Shown in pieces: positions 26,511 through 35,918 of a stretch of 64,000 nucleotides of DNA. Below the pieces are notes generated by a model, which made no database searches, had not been told where the DNA came from, and saw only the letters and a program-made list of their open reading frames with translations. The DNA comes from Streptomyces sp. Ru72 (GTDB lineage: Bacteria; Actinomycetota; Actinomycetes; Streptomycetales; Streptomycetaceae), in the NCBI RefSeq assembly GCF_002920635.1, contig NZ_PQSR01000012.1, positions 1-64,000 on the forward strand, written 5' to 3'. Each line of letters begins with the position of its first letter. Positions within the stretch are counted from its first letter, which is position 1. Made by a program: the position numbers and the translations under genes.

Positions 26511-26529
26511 TTAAGTTAGCCTAACCTAA
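26511..26529. promoter_or_regulatory. Iron box upstream of desA
   Basis: TTAAGTTAGCCTAACCTAA is a 19-base palindrome, one base off symmetry, matching the DtxR/IdeR/DmdR consensus TTAGGTTAGGCTAACCTAA. Fe(II)-DmdR1 binding here represses desABCD in S. coelicolor. Confidence 0.93.
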
Positions 26530-26567
26530 GTTTGATCTAGGGAAACTCCGCCCCGTCGTGACCGCCG

Positions 26568-27413
26568 TCACTGCTGCTCGCGTACCTGCTCCTCGCTCAG
26601 CCCGTGCCGCCAGTAGCCGACGAAGGTGACACGCCGTCGGTCGACGCCGCGCTCGCCGACGAAGTGCCGGCGCAGCTCCTTCACCCGGCCGGCCTCGCCC
26701 GCGATCCACACGTACGGGGCCTTCGCGGGCGGGAGTTCGGCGTCCCGCAGCGCGGCGAGAGTCATGGGGGACCTCTCGCCGTCGCGTACGAGCCAGGTGA
26801 TCTCGGCGTCGGCCCGAGTCACCAGGTCCTGGATGTCGCCGGCCTGCCCGACCTCCAGCCAGACCTGGGCGCGCGCGCCCGGGGGGAGCGACTCGAGGAT
26901 CGCGGAGGCGGCGGGTACGGCGGTCTCGTCGGCCCAGATCACCACCAGGTCGGTGTCCTCAGGCGGACGGAAACGGATCGCGCGGTTGTCCTCGACGGCC
27001 GGACCGAGGAGGACGACCCGGTCGCCGGGGGTGGCCCGGGAGGCCCAGCGGGAGGCGGGGCCGGCGGGTGCCGTGGCGGCCGGCTCGATGCCGTGCAGCA
27101 CGAAGTCGATGTCGATCTCGTCGGGGTCGCGGCGCAGGGCGCGCAGCGTGTACGAGCGCATCACCGCCCGTACGTCGTCGGGGAGTTCGCGCCAGTTGTG
27201 CCACCAGTCGTCGCCGAGGTGAAGGGGGATGACGGGCTCCGGCTGCCCGGGGTGCGGCAGGAACAGGGACAGGCTCTGGTCGCGTCCGTCGGAGCGGAAG
27301 GCGTTCAGGTCGTCTCCGGCGAAGGTGACCCGGACGAGAGACGGGCCGAGCCGCCTCGTCCGTACGACCTGAAGGGAGAAGAAACGGAACGGGGCGGCTA
27401 CGGCCGTCGTCAT
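26568..27413 (-). CDS. desF: Siderophore-interacting FAD-binding ferric reductase, DesF
   Basis: 281 residues of the SIP/ViuB family, which reduces imported ferric siderophore to free iron. The flavin-binding part has RFFSLQVVRTRRLGPSLVRV, FLPHPG and VLRRDPDEIDIDFVLHG-like segments, with RWASRATPGDRVVLLGPAVE binding FAD. The C-terminal part includes VIWADETAVPAASAILESLP and APYVWIAGEAGRVKELRRHF. The start is ATG 27413. It lies 68 bases after desE in the same direction and before desA, giving the desEF-desABCD order known from S. coelicolor. The upstream iron box before desE should govern both genes. Confidence 0.92.
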   Translation of the reverse strand: MTTAVAAPFRFFSLQVVRTRRLGPSLVRVTFAGDDLNAFRSDGRDQSLSLFLPHPGQPEPVIPLHLGDDWWHNWRELPDDVRAVMRSYTLRALRRDPDEIDIDFVLHGIEPAATAPAGPASRWASRATPGDRVVLLGPAVEDNRAIRFRPPEDTDLVVIWADETAVPAASAILESLPPGARAQVWLEVGQAGDIQDLVTRADAEITWLVRDGERSPMTLAALRDAELPPAKAPYVWIAGEAGRVKELRRHFVGERGVDRRRVTFVGYWRHGLSEEQVREQQ

Positions 27414-27481
27414 GAGTACTCCTGAGCCGTCGTCAGGGAAGGGGGAGCGGGAGGGGAGCGGGAAGGGGCGGGAAGGGAGGT

Positions 27482-28531
27482 TCAGCTGACCTTCTTGGCC
27501 GTCTCGATCGCCTTGGCGAGGTCCTCGAGCAGCGGGGCGCACTTGTCGTACGACAGGATTGGCTCGGGGTTGCGGGCGATGACCTGGCCCGCCTTGACCG
27601 CGGGGAGCTTCTTCCAGGTCGCCTCGGTGATGTCGGCGGGCTGGATGGCCGAGGTGCGGTTGTCCATCATGATGACGTCGGCCTTGTACTTGTCGACGTT
27701 CTCCCAGCTGAGGTTCTCGAACCAGCCTCCGCTCGCCTTCAGCGCGGAGGCGGGCGGCTCGACGAAGTTCACGCCGAGGGCCTTGAAGTACTCGAGGTCG
27801 ATCGAGAGGTCGGTTCCGGAGACGTAGAAGACGTCCTGGCTCGCGGAGCCCGCCAGCACCTTGATGTCCGGCTTGGCCTTGGCGGCGGCGCGCAGCCGGG
27901 CGGCGGCGTCCTCGAACCGCTTCTTCGCCTGCGCGGTCCTCGCGGAGGCGGTGTCCGCACCGAGCGACTCGGCGAGCTCCAGCATCCGCTGCAGGGGCTC
28001 GGGCATCTGGCGGTCGTAGACGGAGATCCCGACGCTCGGAGCACCCACGGCGAGGATCTTCTTCTTGGACTCCTCGGGCACGTACCAGAGCGTCCCGGCC
28101 GCGTCGAACATGGTGGTGACGAGGAGGTCGGGGGCGAGGGCCGCGTACTTCTCGATGTTGAACTGGCCCCATTCGTTGCCGAGGACCGTGACCTTGTCGA
28201 CGTCGAGGTCGCCGGCCTGGACGTCGGCCTTGCCGTCCTTGGTCCTCGTCGGGCCGAAGACGCCCTTCACGTCGACGCCGTAGTCGTGCAGCGCGGCGGC
28301 GACGCCGACGAACGCGACGATGCTCGACGGCACCTTGTCGGCCTTGGCGGTCTGCCCGCGGTCGTCCTTGAACGACCAGGGACCGGACTTGCCGCCCGCG
28401 GCCCCGCTGCCCGAACCGCCGCTTTTCGCTTTCTCGTCCCCGCAGGCCGCGAGCACGGCACCGAGGCCGAGGGCGCCGCCGGCGGTGAGGACGCCGCGGC
28501 GGGTGAGACGGGTGGAGGGAGCTTTGGGCAT
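27482..28531 (-). CDS. desE: Ferric-desferrioxamine-binding lipoprotein DesE
   Basis: 349 residues, periplasmic-binding protein type III (FecCD partner class). The signal peptide has twin arginines (TRRGVLTAGG) and a lipobox ending in Cys30 (AVLAAC), so export may be by Tat before lipidation. The domain shows SSIVAFVGVAAALHDYGVDV, NEWGQFNIEKYAALAPDLLV and a C-terminal lobe with GVNFVEPPASALKASGGWFE. It binds ferrioxamines B and E for uptake; the permease and ATPase are not in this window. It is iron-regulated through the box at 28579-28597. Confidence 0.93.
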   Translation of the reverse strand: MPKAPSTRLTRRGVLTAGGALGLGAVLAACGDEKAKSGGSGSGAAGGKSGPWSFKDDRGQTAKADKVPSSIVAFVGVAAALHDYGVDVKGVFGPTRTKDGKADVQAGDLDVDKVTVLGNEWGQFNIEKYAALAPDLLVTTMFDAAGTLWYVPEESKKKILAVGAPSVGISVYDRQMPEPLQRMLELAESLGADTASARTAQAKKRFEDAAARLRAAAKAKPDIKVLAGSASQDVFYVSGTDLSIDLEYFKALGVNFVEPPASALKASGGWFENLSWENVDKYKADVIMMDNRTSAIQPADITEATWKKLPAVKAGQVIARNPEPILSYDKCAPLLEDLAKAIETAKKVS

Positions 28532-28578
28532 GGGTGAGGTCTGCTTTCGTGCGTACGGGACGACTGACCGGATCGAGG

Positions 28579-28597
28579 TTAGGTTAGCCTAACCTCA
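28579..28597. promoter_or_regulatory. Iron box upstream of desE
   Basis: TTAGGTTAGCCTAACCTCA contains a perfect AGGTTAG-C-CTAACCT palindrome and agrees with the DmdR/IdeR consensus. It lies 48 bases before the desE start and should control desEF. Confidence 0.93.
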
Positions 28598-28670
28598 TGT
28601 CCTGTCCAGAGGGCCGGTCGGGTCCGGGCGGCGGTCAGCGAGAGGGGCCGTGCCCGCACGGCACAAAAGA

Positions 28671-28707
28671 ACCCCGACGGTCCGGTGGTCGCGGTGTCCG
28701 TCGGGGT
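28671..28707 (-). terminator. Terminator after the Uma2 pseudogene
   Basis: A 10-base-pair stem (ACCCCGACGG at 28671-28680 with 28698-28707), followed on the minus strand by TCTTTTG. It lies 21 bases beyond the Uma2 stop. Confidence 0.7.
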
Positions 28708-28728
28708 GCGGGTTCGTCCGAGAGGTCG

Positions 28729-29345
28729 TCAGGTGGCCGGCGCCCCGTCGTCGGCCGTGCTCGTGCCGTTCCCGGCCTTGCCGTAGCGGCGGAAGGCGGA
28801 CGTGTCCATCGTCCAGGGCCCGAACGGCATCGAGTCTTCGAAGATGTAGGGCTCCTTGCGGGTACAGCGGTTCGTGCAGGGATCGGAGTGCACCTCGATG
28901 GTGCCGGTGCGAGGGTCGACGATCATGTAGTGGCCGATGCCCGTCGCGGGATACTCGATGAGCTTGAGCTTTTCGCCGTAGTCGTTGCCCGGGTCGGAAG
29001 GTGCAACGATCTCGACGACGGCCGGCACCTGTGTGGCGTCCACGGCGAAATCTTCCTCGTCGAGCGCGAGTTCCGGGATGACGACGGCGTCAGGGCGCCG
29101 CATGCGGCCGATCGCCGCGTGCTCGACCTCGGGGCCGTTCTCGCAGATGTACCCGGGACGGGTGGCAGGCAGCTGGGCGTTCAGCTGCTGCGGATGCGTC
29201 GGACCGTCCCCCCGTGCCGCCTCGAGGGGCTCATCATCGCGAGGAAGGGGCCGGACGGGCCGATCTCGACGTTCCCGGCCCCTTCCAGGTGCTCCGCGTA
29301 CGCCGTCAGCTCCTCGGCGATGGCGCGCATCTTCGCGTAGTCCAT
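28729..29345 (-). pseudogene. Uma2-family (PD-(D/E)XK-like) protein gene with a frameshift
   Basis: The N-terminal part starts at ATG 29345 (MDYAKMRAIAEELTAYAEHL, through HGGTVRRIR) and meets a stop. The remaining Uma2 sequence (QQLNAQLPATRPGYICENGP, then MRRPDAVVIPELALDEEDF, PAVVEIVAPSDPGNDYGEKL) continues in another frame to 28729. The join needs one extra base near 29190-29193. The Asp of RRPDAVV and Glu of VVEIVAPS are the nuclease-fold residues. Uma2 proteins are very common in Streptomyces, with unknown role. It may be a real pseudogene or an error in the sequence. Confidence 0.75.
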
Positions 29346-29380
29346 GCGCGTAGCTGACTGAGACCTCCGCTCCAGACCGC

Positions 29381-30547
29381 TCAGCCCGCCAGGCCCAGCT
29401 CCCGGGCGATCAGCATCCGCTGTACCTCGCTCGTGCCCTCCCCGATCTCCAGGATCTTGGAGTCGCGCCACATACGGGCCACCGGGTACTCGTTCATGAA
29501 GCCGTAGCCGCCGTGGATCTGGGTGGCGTCGCGGGCGTTGTCCACCGCGACCGTGGAGGAGTGGAGCTTCGCCAGGGCCGCCTCCTTCTTGAAAGGCTCG
29601 CCGGAGACCAGACGGGACGCGGCGTCGCGCCAGGCCAGACGGGCCGTGTGGGCCTTCATCTCCATGTCGGCGATCTTGAACTGGACGGCCTGGTTGGCGC
29701 CGATCGGACGGCCGAAGGCATGACGTTCCTTCGCGTACTTCACCGACTCGTCCACGCAGCCCTGCGCCAGGCCCGTCGCCAGGGCCGCGATCGCGATGCG
29801 GCCCTCGTCGAGGATGCGGAGGAACTGGGCGTAGCCCCGGCCTTCCTCGCCCAGGAGGTTCTCGGCGGGGACGCGGACGTCCGCGAAGGACAGCTCCCGG
29901 GTGTCGGAGGCGTTCCAACCGACCTTCGAGTAGGGGGCCGCGACCGTGAACCCGGGTGTGCCGGACGGGATGATGATCGAGGAGATCTTCGGGCGGCCGT
30001 CCTCCGTGCGGTCGGTGACCGCGGTGACGGTGACCAGGCCCGTGATCTCCGTACCGGAGTTGGTGATGAAGCACTTGGTGCCGTTGATCACCCATTCGTT
30101 CGTCGACGTGTCCAGGCGGGCCGTCGTGCGGGTCCCGCCCGCGTCCGAGCCGGCGTCCGGCTCCGTCAGGCCGAACGCGCCCAGGATCTCGCCCGAACAC
30201 AGGCGCGGGAGCCACTCCTGCTTCTGGGCCTCCGTGCCGAAGCGGTAGATCGGCATCGCGCCGAGGGAGACCCCCGCTTCGAGGGTGATGGCGACCGAGG
30301 AGTCCACGCGGGCCAGCTCCTCCAGCGCGATGCCCAGCGCCAGGTAGTCGCCGCCCATGCCGCCGTACTCCTCGGGGAACGGCAGCCCGAACAGGCCCAT
30401 CCGGCCCATCTCGCGGACGATCTCGTAGGGGAACTCGTGCCGCTCGTAGAAGTCGCCGATCTTGGGCGCGACGACGTCGTGCGCGAACTCCTCGACCGTG
30501 CGCCGGAGTTCCTCCAGCTCGGGGGAGAGGTGGTGGTCCATGGTCAT
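29381..30547 (-). CDS. fadE4: Acyl-CoA dehydrogenase of the accD1A1-hmgL-fadE4 cluster
   Basis: 388 residues of the FAD acyl-CoA dehydrogenase family. AFGLTEPDAGSDAGGTRTTA is the flavin/substrate signature, and QIHGGYGFMNEYPVARMWRD then EIGEGTSEVQRMLIAR is the C-terminal signature. In this operon it most likely oxidises isovaleryl-CoA or a related branched or short acyl-CoA on the leucine route. ATG 30547 overlaps the hmgL stop (ATGA); a second ATG two codons inside is possible. The symbol follows the S. avermitilis cluster name and is by context. Confidence 0.88.
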   Translation of the reverse strand: MTMDHHLSPELEELRRTVEEFAHDVVAPKIGDFYERHEFPYEIVREMGRMGLFGLPFPEEYGGMGGDYLALGIALEELARVDSSVAITLEAGVSLGAMPIYRFGTEAQKQEWLPRLCSGEILGAFGLTEPDAGSDAGGTRTTARLDTSTNEWVINGTKCFITNSGTEITGLVTVTAVTDRTEDGRPKISSIIIPSGTPGFTVAAPYSKVGWNASDTRELSFADVRVPAENLLGEEGRGYAQFLRILDEGRIAIAALATGLAQGCVDESVKYAKERHAFGRPIGANQAVQFKIADMEMKAHTARLAWRDAASRLVSGEPFKKEAALAKLHSSTVAVDNARDATQIHGGYGFMNEYPVARMWRDSKILEIGEGTSEVQRMLIARELGLAG

Positions 30548-31482
30548 TCCTTGTGGGAGAGGGCTCGGACGGTGCGGGAGGGGCTCGGCCGGTCCAGATG
30601 CGCGGCCATCCACACGCTTGTGGCGGTGAGCCGGCCGAGGTCGACCCCGGTGTCGACGCCGAGGCCCTGGAGCATCCAGACGAGGTCTTCGGTGGCGAGG
30701 TTGCCGGTCGCGGACTTGGCGTAGGGACAGCCGCCGAGGCCGCCCGCGGAGGCGTCGACGGTCGTCACGCCGTGCTGGAGCGCCGCCAGGGTGTTGGCGA
30801 GCGCCTGGCCGTAGGTGTCGTGGAAGTGCACGCCGATCGCGCTGGTCGGCACGCCCTCCTCGTTCAGCTGTGACAGGAGGGCCTGCACATGGCCCGGGGT
30901 CGCCACCCCGATCGTGTCGCCCAGGCTGAGCTCGTCGCAGCCCATGTCCAAGAGGGACTTGCAGACGCGGACCACCTGGTGGACGGGGACCGCGCCCTCC
31001 CAGGGGTCCCCGAAGCACATCGACAGATAGCCGCGGACGTGCACCTTCTGCGCCTTTGCGCGCGCGACCACCGGTTCGAACATCGCCAGCGCCTCGTCCA
31101 CCGTGCGGTTGAGGTTGGCCTTCGCGAAGGACTCGGTGGCGCTGGCGAAGACGGCGATCCTGCGGGCGCCCAGCGCGAGTGCGCGGTCCAGGCCGCGTTC
31201 GTTCGGCACGAGGACCGGGAGCTCGACGGGCAGTTCACCGACCAGCGGGAACAGGTCCTCCGCGTCGGCGAGCTGGGGCACCCACTTGGGGTGGACGAAG
31301 CTCGTCGCCTCGATCGTCGTCAGGCCCGCGTCCGCGAGACGGCGGATGAAGTCCGCCTTCACCTCCGTCGGTACCGTGCGCTTCTCGTTCTGCAGGCCGT
31401 CGCGCGGGCCGACCTCGTGGATCCTCACCCGGGCGGGGAGGCCCTGCGCCGGTACGGTCATGGGCAGTTCACGAACGGTCAT
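30544..31482 (-). CDS. hmgL: Hydroxymethylglutaryl-CoA lyase
   Basis: 312 residues, a DRE-TIM-type metallolyase that cleaves HMG-CoA to acetyl-CoA and acetoacetate, the last step of leucine breakdown. [13 protein letters not shown] carries the catalytic Arg/Asp. [20 protein letters not shown] carries the metal-binding histidines, and [15 protein letters not shown] the active-site cysteine loop. ATG 31482 overlaps the accA1 stop and the gene end overlaps fadE4, so all four genes are one coupled operon. Confidence 0.95.
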   Translation of the reverse strand: MTVRELPMTVPAQGLPARVRIHEVGPRDGLQNEKRTVPTEVKADFIRRLADAGLTTIEATSFVHPKWVPQLADAEDLFPLVGELPVELPVLVPNERGLDRALALGARRIAVFASATESFAKANLNRTVDEALAMFEPVVARAKAQKVHVRGYLSMCFGDPWEGAVPVHQVVRVCKSLLDMGCDELSLGDTIGVATPGHVQALLSQLNEEGVPTSAIGVHFHDTYGQALANTLAALQHGVTTVDASAGGLGGCPYAKSATGNLATEDLVWMLQGLGVDTGVDLGRLTATSVWMAAHLDRPSPSRTVRALSHKE

Positions 31483-33458
31483 CGCTCCGCCTCCGTGCCG
31501 TCCTCGGGGCCTTCCTCGTGCGCCGCGATCACGGCCAGCACCTGGTCCATGGCGACCGTGGTGCCGGGGGAGACGTCCAGTTCGGTGACGGTCCCGGCGT
31601 GCGGGGCGGAGATGACGTGCTCCATCTTCATCGCCTCCACCACCAGCAGGCTCTGCCCGGCCGTCACCTCGTCGCCGACGGCCACCTTGACCACCGTCAC
31701 CGTGCCGGGCATGGGCGCGGTCAGCGAGTCGGTGCCGGAGCGGGCGGCGCCGGTGAGGGATGCGGCGACCGGGTCGTGGTCGCGCACGTGCCAGGCGTCG
31801 CCGTCGCGGCCCAGCCAGTCGCGGGCGCGGTGGAAGGTGTGGCGTACGCCGTCCAGGACGACGGACACGTGGTCCTCGGTGACCGTGTGGGTGCCGCGGG
31901 GCGTGTACTGCACCGGCTCGTGCACCCGCAGCGGGAAGGCGACCGGCCTGGGCTCGCCCCCGAGCCGCCAGCCGCTCGGCACGGAGAACGGGTCGATCCA
32001 GCCCTCCCCGCGCGGCGTCAGCGCGTCCAGGCGCACGGAGGCGGCGGCCTCGTAGACCTCGTCCGGCACCTGCGTCGGGATCAGTGAGTCGACCTCGCGC
32101 TCCACCAGTCCCGTGTCCAGCTCGCCCGCCACGACCGCCGGATGGGCCAGCAGTCGCCGGAGGAAACCGGCGTTCGTCTGCACGCCCAGGGTGACCGTCT
32201 GCGCGAGGGCCGCGCGGAGCCTGCGCAGCGCGGTCGCACGGTCCGGGCCGTAGGCGATGACCTTCGACAGCATCGGGTCGTAGAGGCTGCCGACCTCCGT
32301 GCCCTCGGACAGGCCCGAGTCGGTGCGGATGCCGTCGCCCTGCGGCTCGTGCAGCCTCAGCACCGTGCCGCCCGAGGGGAGGAAGCCCCGTGCGGGGTCC
32401 TCGGCGCAGATACGGGCCTCGATCGCGTGCCCCGTGAGGGTGATGTCGTCCTGCTTGAAGGACAGCCGCTCGCCCGCCGCCACCCGTAGCTGGCACTCGA
32501 CCAGGTCCAGGCCGCCCGCGGCGTCAGCCGCACCAATGGATACAGCCAGCTCGGTGACCGGGTGCTCCACCTGGAGGCGGGTGTTCATCTCCATGAAGAA
32601 GTACGATGACGGGTCGCCGCCCGGCACGATGAACTCCACCGTGCCCGCGCCCTCGTAGCCGCAGGAGCGGGCCGCCCGGACCGCCGCCTCGCCCATCGCC
32701 GCACGCGTGGCCTCGTCGAGGAGCACGCTCGGCGCCTCTTCGATGATCTTCTGGTGGCGGCGCTGGAGGGAGCACTCGCGCTCGCCCAGGTGCACCACGT
32801 TCCCGTGGGCGTCCGCCAGGACCTGGATCTCGATGTGGCGGGGACGGTCGATCCACCGTTCGACGAGAAGCGTGTCGTCGCCGAAGGCGGCGCGGGCCTC
32901 GCGACGGGCGGCGGCGATCTCGTCGGCCAGCGCCGAGGCGTCCCGCACCAGCCGCATGCCCTTGCCGCCGCCGCCCGCGCTGGGCTTGAGCAACACCGGC
33001 ATGCCGATCTCGCGGGCGGCATCGGCCAGCTCCGCGTCCGTCAGCCCGCTGCCGTTCGACCCCGGTACGACCGGCACTCCGGCCGCCCGTACCGTCTCCT
33101 TGGCCCGGATCTTGTCGCCCATGAGCGCGATCGCGTCCGCAGGCGGCCCGATGAACACCAGCCCCGCTTCGGCGCACGCACGCGCGAACGTCGCGTTCTC
33201 CGCGAGGAAGCCGTACCCGGGGTGCACCGCCTGGGCTCCGGTCCGGGCGGCGGCCTCCAGCAGGCGCTCCACGGACAGATAGCTCTCGGCCGCCGGCGCC
33301 GGCCCGATCCGTACCGCCGTGTCGGCCTCGCGGACGTGCCGGGCGTCGGCGTCGGCGTCGGAGAAGACGGCCACCGAGCGCACGCCCATCGACCGCAGCG
33401 TGCGGATGACGCGGACGGCGATCTCGCCCCGGTTGGCCACAAGCACTGTCTCGAACAT
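31479..33458 (-). CDS. accA1: Acyl-CoA (methylcrotonyl-CoA type) carboxylase, biotin-bearing alpha subunit
   Basis: 659 residues. Biotin carboxylase (about 1-450; [34 protein letters not shown]-grasp loop [25 protein letters not shown]) is followed by a linker and a C-terminal biotinyl domain with the biotinylated K611 in VEAMKMEH. With AccD1 it carboxylates methylcrotonyl-CoA or a related substrate. One oddity: after VTEL (32512-32546) there are about nine to eleven extra residues, [11 protein letters not shown], where relatives as I recall them read VTGLDLVEWQ. That stretch uses A/T-ending codons unlike its surroundings, and the usual Trp is Cys (VECQ). The start is ATG 33458. Confidence 0.93.
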   Translation of the reverse strand: MFETVLVANRGEIAVRVIRTLRSMGVRSVAVFSDADADARHVREADTAVRIGPAPAAESYLSVERLLEAAARTGAQAVHPGYGFLAENATFARACAEAGLVFIGPPADAIALMGDKIRAKETVRAAGVPVVPGSNGSGLTDAELADAAREIGMPVLLKPSAGGGGKGMRLVRDASALADEIAAARREARAAFGDDTLLVERWIDRPRHIEIQVLADAHGNVVHLGERECSLQRRHQKIIEEAPSVLLDEATRAAMGEAAVRAARSCGYEGAGTVEFIVPGGDPSSYFFMEMNTRLQVEHPVTELAVSIGAADAAGGLDLVECQLRVAAGERLSFKQDDITLTGHAIEARICAEDPARGFLPSGGTVLRLHEPQGDGIRTDSGLSEGTEVGSLYDPMLSKVIAYGPDRATALRRLRAALAQTVTLGVQTNAGFLRRLLAHPAVVAGELDTGLVEREVDSLIPTQVPDEVYEAAASVRLDALTPRGEGWIDPFSVPSGWRLGGEPRPVAFPLRVHEPVQYTPRGTHTVTEDHVSVVLDGVRHTFHRARDWLGRDGDAWHVRDHDPVAASLTGAARSGTDSLTAPMPGTVTVVKVAVGDEVTAGQSLLVVEAMKMEHVISAPHAGTVTELDVSPGTTVAMDQVLAVIAAHEEGPEDGTEAER

Positions 33459-33471
33459 CGTCAAGCCCCCC

Positions 33472-35088
33472 TCACATCCGGAAGACGCCGAACTGGGGTT
33501 CACCCAGGGGCGCGTTGGCGCACGCGGTCAGGGCCAGGCCCAGGACCTGACGGGTCTCCAGCGGGTCGATCACGCCGTCGTCCCACAGGCGGGCCGTGGC
33601 GTAGTAGGCGTTGCCCTGGCGCTCGTACTGGTCGCGGATCGGCGCCTTGAACGCCTCCTCTTCCTCCGCCGCCCAGGGCTCGCCGCGTGCCTCCAGCTGA
33701 TCGCGCTTGACGGTCGCGAGGACCGAGGCGGCCTGCTCGCCGCCCATCACCGAGATCTTGGCGTTCGGCCACATCCACAGGAAGCGCGGTGAATAAGCCC
33801 GGCCGCACATCGAGTAGTTGCCCGCGCCGAACGAGCCGCCGATCACCACCGTGAGCTTCGGTACGCGCGTGCAGGCGACCGCCGTCACCATCTTGGCGCC
33901 GTGCTTGGCGATGCCGCCCGCCTCATAGTCGCGGCCCACCATGAAGCCGGAGATGTTCTGCAGGAACACCAGCGGGATGCCGCGCTGGTCGCACAGCTCG
34001 ATGAAGTGGGCGCCCTTCTGGGCGGACTCGGAGAACAGGATGCCGTTGTTGGCGACGATCCCCACCGGGTGGCCGTGGATCCGTGCGAAGCCGGTGACCA
34101 GGGTCTGCCCGAACTCCGCCTTGAACTCGGCGAAACGGGAGCCGTCCACCACACGCGCGATGACCTCGCGGACGTCATAGGGGGTGCGGGAGTCGACCGG
34201 CACCGCCCCGTACAGCCCGTACGGGTCCACCTTCGGCTCGACCGACGGGACGACCTCCCAGGGCAGCGCACCGCGCGCGGGAAGCGTGGCGACGATGTTC
34301 CGCACGATCCGCAGCGCGTGCGCGTCGTCCTCCGCCAGGTGGTCCGTCACGCCGGACACACGCGCGTGGACCTCGCCGCCGCCGAGCTCCTCCGCGGTGA
34401 CGACCTCACCGGTGGCCGCCTTCACCAGGGGCGGACCGCCCAGGAAGATGGTGCCCTGGTTGCGCACGATCACGGCCTCGTCGCTCATCGCCGGGACGTA
34501 CGCCCCGCCCGCCGTGCAGGAGCCGAGGACGGCCGCGATCTGCGGGATGCCGGCGCCGGACATCCGCGCCTGGTTGTAGAAGATCCGCCCGAAGTGCTCA
34601 CGGTCGGGGAAGACCTCGTCCTGCATGGGCAGGAAGGCACCCCCCGAGTCGACGAGGTAGACGCACGGCAGGCGGTTGTCGAGGGCCACCTCCTGCGCCC
34701 GCAGGTGCTTCTTCACCGTCATCGGGTAGTACGTGCCGCCCTTGACGGTGGCGTCGTTGGCGACGATCACGCACTCGCGGCCGCTGACCCGCCCGATCCC
34801 GGCGATCACCCCGGCGGCCGGCGCCTGGCCGTCGTACATCCCCTCGGCGGCCAGCGGGGCCAGCTCCAGGAAGGGCGAGCCGGGGTCCAGCAGGGTGTCC
34901 ACGCGGTCGCGCGGCAGCAGTTTGCCGCGCGCCGTGTGGCGTGCGCGGGCCTTCTCGCCGCCGCCCAGCCGGGCCGCGGCCAGCTTGGCGTGCAACTCCT
35001 CCACCAGCGCGCGGTGCGCCGCCTCGTTGGCCCGCCAGGCCTCCGACGCGGGGTCTGCCGCGCTCGTCAGCTCCGGTGCCTCGTGCAT
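33472..35088 (-). CDS. accD1: Acyl-CoA carboxylase carboxyltransferase (beta) subunit, methylcrotonyl-CoA type
   Basis: 538 residues, crotonase-fold carboxyltransferase with two halves. The N half holds [40 protein letters not shown] and [13 protein letters not shown]. The C half holds [58 protein letters not shown] and [13 protein letters not shown]. This is the MccB/PccB pattern; the length and the [15 protein letters not shown] region favour the methylcrotonyl-CoA type. It is the first gene of the operon, 13 bases before accA1. The operator region in front carries two GTTAA-N6-TTAAC-like sites shared with the divergent TetR gene. Confidence 0.93.
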   Translation of the reverse strand: MHEAPELTSAADPASEAWRANEAAHRALVEELHAKLAAARLGGGEKARARHTARGKLLPRDRVDTLLDPGSPFLELAPLAAEGMYDGQAPAAGVIAGIGRVSGRECVIVANDATVKGGTYYPMTVKKHLRAQEVALDNRLPCVYLVDSGGAFLPMQDEVFPDREHFGRIFYNQARMSGAGIPQIAAVLGSCTAGGAYVPAMSDEAVIVRNQGTIFLGGPPLVKAATGEVVTAEELGGGEVHARVSGVTDHLAEDDAHALRIVRNIVATLPARGALPWEVVPSVEPKVDPYGLYGAVPVDSRTPYDVREVIARVVDGSRFAEFKAEFGQTLVTGFARIHGHPVGIVANNGILFSESAQKGAHFIELCDQRGIPLVFLQNISGFMVGRDYEAGGIAKHGAKMVTAVACTRVPKLTVVIGGSFGAGNYSMCGRAYSPRFLWMWPNAKISVMGGEQAASVLATVKRDQLEARGEPWAAEEEEAFKAPIRDQYERQGNAYYATARLWDDGVIDPLETRQVLGLALTACANAPLGEPQFGVFRM

Positions 35089-35107
35089 CCTGCGGTCCCC
35101 TCACCTT

Positions 35108-35152
35108 GTTAATGAGCGTTAACGCATTTCCTTCAGGTTAACGACCGCTAAC
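35108..35152. promoter_or_regulatory. Paired AccR-type operators between accD1 and the TetR gene
   Basis: GTTAATGAGCGTTAAC (35108-35123) and GTTAACGACCGCTAAC (35137-35152) are 13 of 16 identical and 29 bases apart. The first fits GTTAA-N6-TTAAC exactly, the second with one change. I recall that motif as the binding site of AccR, a TetR repressor of accD1A1-hmgL-fadE4 in S. avermitilis. They lie in the 86-base divergent promoter region. Confidence 0.85.
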
Positions 35153-35174
35153 CTCCCTGTCTAGAATTGTTTTC

Positions 35175-35783
35175 ATGGCCACGAGAACCGACGCCCCCAC
35201 CCGTCGCGAGCAGATCCTCAAGGAGGCCGCGCGGCTGTTCGCCGAACGCGGCTTCCACGGCGTCGGTGTCGACGAGATAGGGGCCGCGGTCGGCATCAGC
35301 GGACCCGGTCTGTACCGGCACTTCGCGGGCAAGGACGCGATGCTCGCCGAGCTGCTCGTGGGGATCAGCGGGCAGCTGCTGACCGGGGCCAGGCGGCGGG
35401 TCGCCGAGGCCGACGGAGGTCCCGGCGGGCGGAACCCGGAGGCGGTCCTCGACTCGCTGATCGAGGGGCACATCGACTTCGCGCTGGACGACCGTCCCCT
35501 GATCACCCTGCACGACCGCGAGCTGGACCGCCTCCGGGACAGCGACCGCAAGCTGGTGCGCCAGCTGCAGCGGCAGTACGTGGAGCTGTGGGTGGAGGTG
35601 CTGCGGGAGGTGTACCCGGGGCTGGCGGAGCCGGCCGCCCGCTCGGCGGTGCACTCGGTCTTCGGCCTGCTCAACTCGACCCCGCACCTTGGGCGGCCGG
35701 GCTCGCTGCCGGGGCGGGGGACGACGGCGGGGCTGCTGCACCGGATGGCGCGGGGGGCGTTCGCGGCGGCGGGGGCGGAATGA
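35175..35783 (+). CDS. accR: TetR-family repressor, AccR-like
   Basis: 202 residues. The N-terminal helix-turn-helix is seen in RREQILKEAARLFAERGFHG then VGVDEIGAAVGISGPGLYRHFAGKDAML (about 10-57), followed by an all-helical ligand-binding domain. It is divergent from accD1 with two matched operators between them, so it most likely represses both directions and is released by a short-chain acyl-CoA. The symbol is transferred from S. avermitilis on cluster identity and operator motif. ATG 35175 was chosen. Confidence 0.88.
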   Translation: MATRTDAPTRREQILKEAARLFAERGFHGVGVDEIGAAVGISGPGLYRHFAGKDAMLAELLVGISGQLLTGARRRVAEADGGPGGRNPEAVLDSLIEGHIDFALDDRPLITLHDRELDRLRDSDRKLVRQLQRQYVELWVEVLREVYPGLAEPAARSAVHSVFGLLNSTPHLGRPGSLPGRGTTAGLLHRMARGAFAAAGAE

Positions 35784-35865
35784 GCCGGGGGTCTGCTCCG
35801 CAAGCGTGACGAGCGTTACGGCCGGGGGCCTCTGGACTGCCGTCCGTACTCGCCGGTACGGTGAT

Positions 35866-35885
35866 GTCTGAGCAAGCGCTTAGAC
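35866..35885. promoter_or_regulatory. Operator-like palindrome before the acyl-CoA dehydrogenase gene
   Basis: GTCTGAGCAAGCGCTTAGAC matches its own complement at 14 of 20 positions with perfect GTCT/AGAC ends. It resembles TetR operators in front of fatty-acid genes, with a GCAAGCGCTT core. It overlaps the region 34-53 bases before the start codon. Confidence 0.45.
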
Positions 35886-35918
35886 ATGGCCGGAAGTATC
35901 CAGCTGGAGGTGGCGGCG

